DNA of 64,000 bases. Source: Macrophomina tecta. Taxonomy: Eukaryota; Ascomycota; Dothideomycetes; Botryosphaeriales; Botryosphaeriaceae. The notes under the pieces were generated by a model. That model searched no databases, was not told where the DNA came from, and saw only the letters and a program-made list of their open reading frames with translations. Position numbers and translations under genes: made by a program. Location: assembly GCA_024180945.1 (NCBI GenBank), contig JAKSGN010000036.1, positions 372,001-436,000 on the forward strand. Reading direction: 5' to 3'. Positions 1-9,688 of this stretch are shown here, in pieces. Position 1 is the first letter of the stretch; each line of letters begins with the position of its first letter.

Positions 1-852
1 CCCAGCTTTCCTCTGTCAGAGGAGGAAATGTATGAAACCCGCGAACCTCCTCCGCACACACCATGTCCACCAGTCGTGACTGGACTGCCAGACGATTCCA
101 ATAGGTACGATGAGCCCAACCGTAAACTATGGAGGAACGATAGAAAACATCCTCGTTTCTAATCCTTACGGCAGTCAGCCACGTAACATTCACGTGCGTG
201 ATGAGACGGTCGCCAGGCCTCCAGGACGCGTTCATGTGCGGAACCCGCGAAGCACGCATGACCGAATTCACGTACAGCATCGGCACAGCCCTCAAGGAAG
301 GGTGCACGTCCGTTCTTGAAACAAAGGAAGGTCAGACAGTCCACGTTGCCATCCCCGCATTCCTTCAGGGTGCAATGGGGCGGCCTCTCACAGAGCACAA
401 GGCGGGTGTGGGTGGCTTCATGTGTTCTTAGAGGTCCGGACGGCCGGATCGCTGCCAGCGATCGGAATGGGCTCAAATGCATTCGGCGATGATCTTAACA
501 CGTGTTCCCCGGCCTGGCCCGCACTTATCATGGTTGTGGCGTGGTGTGCACCTGTGCTGAGAAGCCGAAGTAATTGACTGGGAGCCTTAGCGGGCTCCGA
601 TGCAGTCAATCGTGTTCGCAAGCATTCCAGATGCTGCCTGGTGTACCAACTGGGGCTGTGCTTTGCAATGCAGCCTTTTGCCCGCAGCTTTCTCGTGACT
701 GTCCCTCATGGTGGCGTGGCCTAGCCCAAATCGACGCGAAGTGACATTGTGCGCGCAGCCTTATCTTCACCCTACGCGCTCTTGCCATCCCATTCCGCCT
801 TTCGAACGCTGACGCTTGCCGATGCCTCTCAGACGCCAACACCATCCAAAAC
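1..852. other. Left-edge region, no firm gene
   Basis: Frame 1 on the plus strand is open from base 1 to a TAA near 174 (57 codons, Pro/Arg/Asp-rich). It could be the 3' end of a gene entering from the left, but no family is recognisable. The rest, up to the Hsp70-like start at 853, contains only short open frames without recognisable motifs and presumably includes that gene's promoter. Confidence 0.25.
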
Positions 853-3052
853 ATGGACTACGGCCGCACCGATCTCTTTGCCAATCTGCATAACTTGAGC
901 CTCTCCAACCAATACCTCATAGCCGTCGATTTTGGTAATACGACTAGCCGCTACAGCATGGCTATTGCTAAGTGATGTGCTAGGAACAACGTTCTCAGGA
1001 TTGGCATGGGCCTCTAGGTCGGGAGTCAGTTCTCCGTTGCTCCAGGACAGAAGCAATGCCTAACATTCGCGTGCACATAGTCATCTGAGATACGCATCAT
1101 CAACCAATGGCCATCAGGACGCACCGACGAGAAAACTGCGACGTGAGTCGGCTAATTACGTCCAAAAGTAGCCCTTCGTAACCCAACCGCACTAGGACAA
1201 TTCGATATGAAGAGAATGGGGACATCCAGTGGGGATCCGACATCCCGCATCACCTGCCCAAGCACGAATGGTTCAAGCTTGGTCTTGAACCATTAACGTA
1301 CAACGAATCTAAGCTCACAACAAAATACCCCTCGTTTGTGGCAGCTCAAGGCGATGTTCTAGAGTCCGAAAAATTGATCGTGGACTACCTGAGTGCGCTT
1401 AGAAGGCACGCCGAGAAGGAACTTGACGCAGCTCTTCTGCGTGCTAAGGTCATTAACAAACGCCAACGGTCAATCAAATACATCATCACAATCCCCGCAA
1501 TCTGGACGGACAAGGCTAAAGATACCATGCGCACGCTTGCCAGTAGGGCGGGGATGGGAGAGCAGCCACAAAGTATCCAGCTCGTTACTGAACCCGAAGC
1601 GGCGGCAATGCACGAGCTTAAGGAGAGGACCAAGCGCGGACAGACGCCTGACCTGGAGGTCAATGGCACCTTCGTCATCTGCGACGCAGGTGGCGGGTAT
1701 GGCTCCTCCCGTGTCTGGCCGGAGACGGCTCGCCACTGACATTCTATGCAGAACTGTAGATCTCATCTCCTACACAATCACGCAGCTGTACCCGCACCCG
1801 GTCGTGAAAGAAGCCACTTCTGGATCGGGAGGAAAGTGCGGGAGCACGTTCCTCAACCGCATATTCGCCGAGTGGCTGAAACGCCATCTCGGCGACGAAC
1901 CGGAATGGCACGAAGACGTGCTCTCCCGCGCCGTGAGCGACTTTGATCGGGTGAAGACGACGTTTCAACTAGCAACAGGGCGCTCTCAGCACCACTACGT
2001 GATCGAGATACCTCGCTTCTGGGAGCTTCCCGAGAAAGGCATTACTCGCGGAACACTGCGGCTCACCCAACAGGACATGGAGAGCATATTCCGGCCCGTC
2101 GTCAAGGAAATCATAGCTCGCGTCAATGATCAGATCGCCGGAACGGCCAAAAAAGCAAAAAAGGTCTTTTTGGTGGGAGGTTTCGGACAAAACATGTACC
2201 TGCGAGACACTTTGCAACGCGCTGTCGGCCCAGACGTCAAAATCAAGAAAAGCATGGACCCGTAAGTAGATGTGACGTAGAAGGCAGAAATTGTGGCCGG
2301 CTGACTAGCCGCATAGGCTGTGCGCTGTGGTGAGGGGGGCTGCCCTCTATGGGCTTGAGTACTCGTCGCATACAACACACTTTCGAATTGAGTCCAGGAG
2401 GGCCAGAAAGCACTACGGGACGGAAGCGCTGGATAGTTACGACCCCGCCAAGCATGACAGGCGCCGACAGTACGTTCGATCCTTGCTTATCTTCTGTGAT
2501 AGTCAGACGCTGAAAAGCAAAATCATATAGGGTCATCGACGGTTTTACGGGTGACACTAAGGCTTGGGTTATGAAGTGGTTCATGCGCAAGGTCTATCAC
2601 CGACATTCCCAGATTCTGGAGTTTTGCTGATAAACTGTACCTTTTTCAGGATGAGCCAATTTTGTCTTCCAAGCCGCAACTGATACCATTTTACTATGAG
2701 CAGAAGGTTTCCGACGGCCGTCCTCGGAAAGTTTCCGTCAAAATTTTCTGTTCGCAAAGTGAAAAGGCCCCTCTGCACAAAGATGATCGTATGTATCCCT
2801 TCATGAGCTTGCAGAATCATTCAGAGAAGAAACGAGGTTAATAGGCAAGCAGAGGTCAGCGAACTTGTAGAGGTTACTGCAGACTTAAACCGCATACCTG
2901 AGCATGAGTTCAACCGAGAGTTTGGTAGCAACAACCAAGAGTACTACAAACTAGACTTCGACATTGAGATGAAATGCGAGTCAGCAACGACCGAATACCG
3001 GCTGGTTTATAGGGGGAAACGGTATGATGTTGTAAGGACAGAGTATGCATAG
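853..3052 (+). CDS. Hsp70-like ATPase (actin-like nucleotide-binding fold), nine exons
   Basis: Hand-spliced exons: 853-934, 984-1024, 1081-1142, 1196-1696, 1752-2261, 2317-2469, 2531-2591, 2650-2788, 2853-3052. They total 1749 nt and 582 residues, and the phase matches at all eight junctions. The product shows the three nucleotide-binding signatures of the Hsp70/actin superfamily: phosphate-1 VDFGTTFSGLAWA, phosphate-2 DAGGGTVDLISY and adenosine loop FLVGGFGQNMYL. The classical Hsp70 substrate-binding domain is absent. The C-terminal part instead resembles the small beta-rich tail of the fungal Hsp70-like proteins of about 580 aa that are often expanded near HET and other accessory genes. 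Some introns contain in-frame stops, so unspliced frames look falsely broken, and the exon-4/5 junction mimics a frameshift. Substrate and role are unknown. The start ATG at 853 fits the spacing to phosphate-1, but an upstream start is not excluded. Confidence 0.82.
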
Positions 3053-3661
3053 TCCATGCTTGTTCTTCATGTGCCGGATATATAGTGGTTCGGAGATCTG
3101 CGCGGACATCTATCTTCTTTACCCTAATATGGACACTTTAACATTGGGTCGGTTGATGTTAGGTAGCAAATAATGTTCCATACGGATAGCACCCTCGGCA
3201 AAAGAGTAACTCTTTGCGCACAAGTAGGCACTCTCTTAATCCCGTTGACACCCCGGCGGTAAGGGTTGCTAACGGGAACGAAAGAGCCACTCTTTTGCTA
3301 CACCGTACGCCATTTATGACTCGTATAAATGGTGTACTAGTCCTAAACCGGGCGAATCATAACAAGCGTACCGACGGTTAGAAAGTTACTTATATAGTGT
3401 TAAACTTATCAGAAGGTAGGTAATAGAGAACCAGAAGGTTAAGCATGATTCGCCTAAAGGTCCTAAGCTTTTACTACTATAACTATATATTTTCCGCACG
3501 TGGAAGAATTTTTGGCGTATAAACCGGACTTTATTTAATACCTTCTGCGGTCGTGAACGATGTTTTAAGTGGGAGGTAGGAGGAAGAGAGGAAGGAATAT
3601 TGTTGGCGGAGCAACGGCGCTAGCACATAGCCGGGGTGCGGATTACAAACAAGATTTCCCT
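3053..3661. other. AT-rich intergenic stretch with small palindromes
   Basis: No credible coding. Two nested inverted repeats are visible. An arm around 3197-3218 (GCAAAAGAGT core) is inverted at about 3281-3302. A second hairpin around 3310-3338 has arms built on CCATTTA/TAAATGG. They look like remnants of a small non-autonomous element. Confidence 0.4.
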
Positions 3662-3711
3662 TCTTGGCGTGCAATGTAGCACTTTGCACACTTGCGATGC
3701 AAGATACACAC
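3662..3711 (+). repeat. Left terminal inverted repeat
   Basis: Pairs with 5093-5142. The conserved core is CTTGGCGTGCA, then TGTAGCACTTTGCAC, ending in ATACACAC. Confidence 0.65.
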
Positions 3712-5092
3712 CTTTAACCCTACGCCGGGCTCTTGCCTGCTTCAAGCCACTATATCCCCTATTGATACCCTAGCCATGTCTTACATTGTACATACACGTT
3801 CAGCGTGCATTTGTCATATCCTGATCAACATTTCCACGGCACAAGTCATTGGCGTCATGGCAAAAAGAATCCTGCTGCCTTGCTAAATCCCGTGATCCTT
3901 GATATATGTCTTAGCGACTTTCTTGATCTTTGAGAGCGCTTTGAAGCAGCTCTTTGCGTGCCTATATCCATCTAGTCGCGCATCAACTTCAAGCTTTGGC
4001 AGCCGGAGAAGCATCTCGTCTGGATCCTGCTACCCTTTCCATGCAACCGGGTAAAAACAATTCGTACACTGCCATATCTTTAACGTACGTTGAGCTCGAT
4101 CTTGCGGTCAGTAATCAGCATTTCGGCGAGGTACAAATGCTAGTTCACCGCCGCATTCATGAGCGTCCTCCTGTTCATGTCAATTCGCGAGACGGGCTTC
4201 AGAGTACTACAATTTGTGTATGGCTACCCTCAACCGCATGCTAACTGGAAAGGTGCATATTCCCTGAAGCCTTTGTGGTAGAGAGCCGATTGGAGTCATC
4301 CAGAGCTAATATCGCCTACAAGAGGTCCTTACACCGCCGAAGGGGAAGAAACAACATACACACGCTTGGTGTGCATAAATCACTTCAAACACATACCTAT
4401 CAAATCATTTATATATAGCTTACTAAATATAGAAACAGGTATAGTATTTTATATACCTTTAACTTATACACATCTAACTTATACGCCTTTAACAAAGATA
4501 CTATAGAAATTTATATATTAGAAGATTTGATTTAGTAGTGTTTTAGATTCGCTTATGTTTTAGACTCATTACGTATCTGTTTAGCAAATGAGCGAGTTAT
4601 GCAACCTTTTTTACCCCAGTAGCTAGAATAGATATAAGAGGAGCCCTTAGGGCCTCCCTCTACTAAGGCATGCCGACTTGCCTTTATCAATTATACTGGG
4701 TTGTCAATTAGACTCTTTCCAACACCATAGCCTACCCCTAGCTAAGCCCTTCCGCTCGTTAATTTAGTCCTGTACTACTTGATTTCCGCCTAGATAAGAC
4801 GGCATGGTTAAGCTAATAATTGGCTAAGGTTTATATGCTATAAGACCTTACTCCCGCTCTTCCTTCTCTCTTACTTTTACTATTTCTCTCTCCCTTCATA
4901 GCATAGTAGAATGTATATATTATAAAAGCGTAGCAGTTTGCATACCGTATAGATGATACAGAATATACATCGTCCGGGGGAGGTGTAGTAGATTAATAGC
5001 CTTCGTTACGTAGTATATGAGACCTTTAGACGGCACATTTAATGCTAAATAAGGCTTGGGCCGTTATATAAAGCTAATACGCAACTTCACTT

Positions 5093-5142
5093 GTGTGTAT
5101 TTCGCTACACAGGCGTGCAAAGTGCTACACTGCACGCCAAGA
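5093..5142 (-). repeat. Right terminal inverted repeat
   Basis: Reverse complement of 3662-3711 with about eight differences, mainly A/G and C/T transitions. Confidence 0.65.
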
Positions 5143-5354
5143 GTGTGTATGTTGTATTATCCCGCTCTATATTCCCCTTAGAGATGCTCGGGTTGAGAAC
5201 TGCTGTGGTGCAGATAGTCCACTCTCCATCATCAATGACCATTAGCACCGAACCATACAAGAGCTTACATTGGGTACGGAGTCATGTATAGAATTTGTAA
5301 TTGTTTCCTCACCAAATGACTGTTGGACTAAGCTGTGGGTCGAACTCGAACGGC

Positions 5355-5976
5355 CTACTTTTGCTGCGCATCGTCAATGGGCTTCATCCATGCTTCCCTT
5401 CTCTGAATGAAGGCCTCTACAGCCGGGGCCGACATGGAATCAAACAACGAAGCTTTGATAATGATCTTGTCAGGGTACTGAGGGGTCTGGGTACTAATCG
5501 GACTTGATGCGGATTATCAGTTTTCGCGCCCAAAAGCTTCGATTTAGGCAGTATACCTTCCGCAAGAGCCACAGAACCTGCGCTGTCTTGGATTCAGTCT
5601 CGTAATCAAAATATCAAGCCTGGGAAATGTTTTGGAACGCTTCACTCACAGTTATGGTGTTGCCACTTGTTGTGTTTCGGTCGAAATATGTCGATAGCGA
5701 AGCATGCGGATCATTGAGTTGGAGTTCGCCAGGATCGATTACATAGTTCACCGAAGAGGCTGAGCGAAGTTAGTTGGACCCATTGGCATTTCGCTCTGCA
5801 AGGCACACACATCCGCCAGCCCGTCTGCAGTTGTGACTGTTGAGGTGCGCTATCAGCATTGGGCAGGGCCTTAATGACACAGAGCACACACACCAGTGGC
5901 ATAGAATAGACTGCTCAGGCTGTCTATCCAAGACAACTTGTATATTCCCGCAGTTGCAGTGACCTTCGTACGGCAT
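5355..5976 (-). CDS. GFA/CENP-V-type zinc protein (glutathione-dependent formaldehyde-activating family fold)
   Basis: Exons on the minus strand: 5976-5894, 5836-5811, 5759-5650, 5582-5557, 5502-5355. They give 393 nt and 130 residues, the usual size for stand-alone GFA domains. All four introns are 51-57 nt. Visible motifs, in order: CNCG (Cys7/Cys9), CHCHNCRRAGG (Cys26, Cys28, Cys31), TSGN, then FCGSCGSPI (Cys77/Cys80). This is the two-zinc-site Cys pattern of the family. Members bind zinc and some bind glutathione; few have proven activity, so 'formaldehyde-activating' is only a family label. It is divergently arranged with the alcohol dehydrogenase at 6399, 422 bp apart, so the two may share a promoter region. 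The GFA/alcohol-dehydrogenase pairing recalls formaldehyde detoxification, but this is inference. Confidence 0.8.
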
Positions 5977-6285
5977 GTTGCTGCCCTTGGTGTCGGTTTC
6001 GAACGAGTACTGGTGGATTGCATAGACAAGCGAAGAGAAAGAAAATGCGGACGAGGCGATCTTGCTTTCAAATGTCAGCGTGCTGCAAGCCAAGCTTCGT
6101 GCCCGTCACGTGTCAGCGTTTGGTTGCGGGGTTTTCACATAATGGCAGCCCCGCGCTGACAGTACAATCTCGTGCTCTTCGTCGAAAGTTTACTAAGAGC
6201 ATGCGTCAGCAGTGGTGCAACTGAAGCAGCTCGCTTCGGCGCCATTCCTGTATTCCAAATTTCCCGTGATCGCAATAGTGTGCCC

Positions 6286-6296
6286 GCTATATAAGG
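6286..6296 (+). promoter_or_regulatory. TATA-like box upstream of the alcohol dehydrogenase gene
   Basis: CTATATAAGG lies about 105-110 bp before the ATG at 6399, a normal distance for a fungal TATA element. It is a pattern match only. Confidence 0.4.
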
Positions 6297-6398
6297 CACT
6301 TCCATCAGCTCAAAGGGTTGATGTGCATTTTCGCGTCCATTCATCTTCACTAGCCTTTTGGACATCCACTGATAACATCGACAGGAACAATCTTCAAC

Positions 6399-7596
6399 AT
6401 GTCAAGTTCAATCCCGACCAGGATGAAGGCTGCTCGACTCACAGAGGTACGTTCTCTTCCCGCCAAGCCAGTTCCCCCATTATCCAAACACTAACACACC
6501 ACCACCCAGTTCAACAAACCCTACGAGCTCCAAACCGTGCCCGTCCCGACCATCGGCTCCAATGACCTCCTCGTCCGCATCGGCGCCGCCGGCTTCTGCC
6601 ACACTGACTACCAAGTCTACGAGGGCGTCTACGAATCCCCGCTGCCCCTCACCGGCTCCCACGAGCCCGTCGGCACCGTGGTCGCGGTCGGCCCGGAGGC
6701 GACGCGCCGAGGATGGAAGAACGGCATGCGCGTCGGCACATTGCTGTTCAAGCACGCGTGCGGCGCCTGCCACGGGTGCCGCACCTTTCGCGCGGACGGC
6801 GGCAAGCCGGACGCGCGGTTCTGCGAGAGGAAAGAGATGGCGGGGCTGACGCACGATGGTGGGTTCGCGGAGTACATGGTCATGGATGTGGAGGCTACGT
6901 CCGTGTTGCCGGAGGGGCTGCCGTTTGAGCAGGCGGCGCCGCTGATGTGTGCGGGTGTAAGTGTACCTGCTCGTCCGTGACGCGGAGCTGGCGTTGATGT
7001 TCGGTTGGCAGGCTACTGTGTGGGGAGGCATTGCCGCTATGGAGCTGGATCCTGCAGTGCCGGTTGCTGTCATCGGCGTTGGTGGCTTGGGACAGCTTGC
7101 GATTCAGTTTCTCAAAGCGCTGGGGCATCCCGTTGTTGCCATTGACAATCGCGCTGAAGGTCTGGAACTGGCAAGGGAAGTGGGGCCGAAGTCTTTGAGG
7201 GCGGACGTTGTTGTCGACTTCAGGGCAAATGATGCTCTCGAGCAAGTGGCACAGTTTGCGGGGGAGGGTGGGACTCTGCCTGCGGCTATCGTCTGCACGG
7301 AGAACGTGGAGGCGACAGAGTGGAGCTTGAAACTGCTGCAGCCTCATGGAGTGGTTGTTCCTCTTGGTCTGCCGGTTGCAGGGTTCCACTTCAACGCTTT
7401 TGATCTGGTTTTCAAGGAGCTGGTGGTAAAGGGAAGCTTAGTGGCGACGAAGACGCTTGTTGATGGGATGCTGGCGGTGGTTGACAAGTACGGCATCCGG
7501 TCTTATGTTACGACCGTTGCGTTCGAGGATGCTCCGAAACTCCCGGAGTTGTACATGGATAAGCACCTGAAGGGTCGGCTGGTACTCAAGATGTAG
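6399..7596 (+). CDS. Zinc-dependent alcohol dehydrogenase (MDR superfamily)
   Basis: Exons 6399-6446, 6510-6956 and 7012-7596 give 359 residues, standard length for the family. The GroES-like domain carries the catalytic zinc ligands: Cys46 in GFCHTD, His67-Glu68 in GSHEPVG and Cys163 in PLMCAG. The structural-zinc lobe has four cysteines (C100, C103, C106, C121). The last spacing is longer than the canonical seven residues because of an inserted Asp/Gly/Lys-rich segment. The Rossmann fold starts at VIGVGGLGQLAIQF and should bind NAD(P)H. The product should interconvert alcohols and aldehydes. The closest general type is fungal ADH1/ADH3-like, and the substrate cannot be told from sequence. 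It is divergent from the GFA-family gene on the left. Confidence 0.9.
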
Positions 7597-8354
7597 GGTA
7601 GCAATATATCACTTGGGTGGATAAAGCCTGGATTGGAAAGCCTTTTCAAGGCATGAATAGTCGATAATAGCTTGTGCCTGCTTCCATTGTCGTCTGGTAA
7701 ATTCAATTACATAAGCGCTCGTTTCGGAGCATGTCTCCAAGGACGGAAAGGATAATGAAGAAGGGCATGACGGCCCTGTAGCTCTCTACCAACCGTCACA
7801 AAAGGTTGCCAGGATTTCAATTCCGCGGCAGTGTTTCATTAGTACTTGTTCAGCACACCAACAAAATCTGCCTACCCGCGCAGAGATGTGCGACGACTCC
7901 CAAAGCCTGTATCGTGCCAGACCAGAGACTAGTATCGAGTTGTAAGACTTACGGAGTATTTGCAGTAGATAAAAAAAGCTATTCAGCTCGGAACAGCCTT
8001 GCAGCCTGCTGGTGGCGCCTCAACCAATCTACCTTAACGCCTGCATCTTTGGGGCGGCGATGCAGTGCATTAGTGGGGACATGGCGCACATACTCAGCTG
8101 CCCATCCTCACAACTGATTGGTCTGATTGGTCTGCCACGTATTCAGGTGTTTCTCGCTACATGCAAGAGCGCCTTGCCTGCAAATTCATTGGCCGTGTCT
8201 TCGGGCAATAGCCTCTTCACCACCTTCACTCTCGTTGCTGCGGTGCGGCTGCGCTCTCAACGCTCAGGCCTCATCTGAGCCGCAAGGCTGAGCCCCGCAA
8301 AGTTGTAAATAAGCACGCTTCCAAGATCAATCGTGTCCCTCCCCCAGCACCAGG
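7597..8354. other. Intergenic region between alcohol dehydrogenase and DUF6601 gene
   Basis: No open frame with recognisable features. Presumed 3' UTR of the left gene and promoter of the right one. Confidence 0.5.
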
Positions 8355-9482
8355 ATGTTAAAGCCACCGTTCTCCGAGAAGTTTCAGATAATGCCCTTGG
8401 TTTCCCAGGATGACCAGCTTAAATCCGACAACATCTCAGCCGCTCCTGTGCACCAACACCACCATCCAGCCTCGCTCCTTATCTTCAAGGTGAACCCCAC
8501 ATCCAAACGCAATATCGGCTACCACGACACGCTCCGTCCAATGCGGGACTTCCGAACCTACCTGGACACCCAGCTCGCCACCCCAAAGCTCCAGCGCATC
8601 CACTCGCGACTCTGGCTCGCTGGTCTGCCTCGTCCAGCACGGCCATTGCACCGGCAGCGACTGCTCCAACGAACAATAAACATCACCGAGAACCCCAACG
8701 AACATCTGGTCTGGAAAGAAGACCAGATCTACCTCAAGCCGCTCCCCTCCTGGCTCCTCGACCACGCCTTCTGGGAGGCCCACCTCTGCAACCCCAGCGG
8801 CAGCCATGCCCCAACCACCACCACCACCGCCAACGAAAAAACCGTTGCTCTGCACCGCTCCGCCTGCGGCTTTCTCCTCTCCTGGACCTGGCTCATCTCC
8901 TACGAGTCCGACCTCGCGCTCGCACACGCGCACCACCTCCTCCCCCCTCACGTGACCTGGCCCGCCTGGGTCAACTTCACGAACCGCTTCCTCGACGGGC
9001 TGGCCGCGGCCGACGTCGACCCGCGCTACCACTACGGCGAGCTGCGCCTCCCGCGCCTCTCGCTCATCTACTGGCTGACGCCCTCCGCCGCGACGCTGCA
9101 CGACCTGGTGTTCGGGTACATGCCGCGCTCGACGTGGTACAAGGACTTCTTCGCGCGCAACTTCGCGTGGCTGGCCGTCGTGTTCGTCTACATGACGGTG
9201 GTGCTGAGCGCGATGCAGGTGGCGCTGGCCACCGAGGCGCTGGCGCGGGACAGGGCCTTTCAGCGCGCGTGTTTCGGGGTCGCGGTCGCGTCGATGGTGG
9301 CGGTTGCGGGGATGGTGGGGGCGATTGCAGTGGTGTGGGCGGGGCTGTTTGTCTTCCATCTGCTGGCGACAGTGGAGTATAAGAATCGCGCTGAGAAGGC
9401 GAGGGGGGTAAGGAGGCAAGGGGTGGCGGGAGGGAGGCGGACGGGGACGGCGGTGGTAATGGTGGATGCGGAGAGCGGTTAG
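8355..9482 (+). CDS. DUF6601-type fungal membrane protein
   Basis: A single-exon frame of 375 residues. The centre has the WPAWVNFTNRFLDG block followed by YHYGELRLPRLSLIYW, characteristic of a conserved fungal family annotated as DUF6601. Two hydrophobic helices follow (about residues 270-295 and 305-335), and the end is basic (KARGVRRQG). The N-terminal third is soluble and includes a His/Thr-rich linker around residues 150-160. Function is unknown; databases sometimes give these proteins a misleading protease name. ATG 8355 is the first in frame. MPLVSQDD, 13 codons downstream, is an alternative start. Confidence 0.8.
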   Translation: MLKPPFSEKFQIMPLVSQDDQLKSDNISAAPVHQHHHPASLLIFKVNPTSKRNIGYHDTLRPMRDFRTYLDTQLATPKLQRIHSRLWLAGLPRPARPLHRQRLLQRTINITENPNEHLVWKEDQIYLKPLPSWLLDHAFWEAHLCNPSGSHAPTTTTTANEKTVALHRSACGFLLSWTWLISYESDLALAHAHHLLPPHVTWPAWVNFTNRFLDGLAAADVDPRYHYGELRLPRLSLIYWLTPSAATLHDLVFGYMPRSTWYKDFFARNFAWLAVVFVYMTVVLSAMQVALATEALARDRAFQRACFGVAVASMVAVAGMVGAIAVVWAGLFVFHLLATVEYKNRAEKARGVRRQGVAGGRRTGTAVVMVDAESG

Positions 9483-9688
9483 GGGAAGGAATGGTGGGGA
9501 GGCAGAGGGGTCTGAAGGCGTAGTCATGGGCAGTTCGGCTTTTTCGATTGCGGCTGAGCACAAGTGGCACGTTGGATCTTGTATATATCATTCGGTGCGA
9601 CGGAATCTTTGTTCCCCACCTTGTCTTATTGAATGGGGAACAGCGAAGACAGTACAGATTTCCTATGTGGCTTTGCTATGCTGGCCTC

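Larger units (their letters stand above)
3662..5142. mobile_element. Degenerate DNA-transposon-like element bounded by inverted repeats
   Basis: The sequence at 3662-3711 (beginning TCTTGGCGTGCAATGTAG) recurs in reverse complement at 5093-5142. The two arms match at about 42 of 50 positions, and most differences are transitions. The enclosed 1.48 kb is strongly AT-rich, with TATATA-like tracts around 4400-4530, and has no long reading frame in either direction. Length and terminal repeats suit a Tc1/mariner- or hAT-sized class II element or a non-autonomous derivative. No transposase motif survives and no clear target-site duplication was identified. The base composition contrasts sharply with the GC-rich genes on either side, which suggests repeat-induced point mutation. 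Confidence 0.6.

Noticed and set aside
1690..1755. Apparent frameshift in the Hsp70-like gene
   Set aside because: Resolved as a normal 55 nt GT-AG intron (1697-1751). Splicing restores DAGGGTVDLISY exactly.
8436..9563. 375-codon minus-strand frame opposite the DUF6601 gene
   Set aside because: His/Arg/Pro-rich shadow of the real gene with no recognisable motif.
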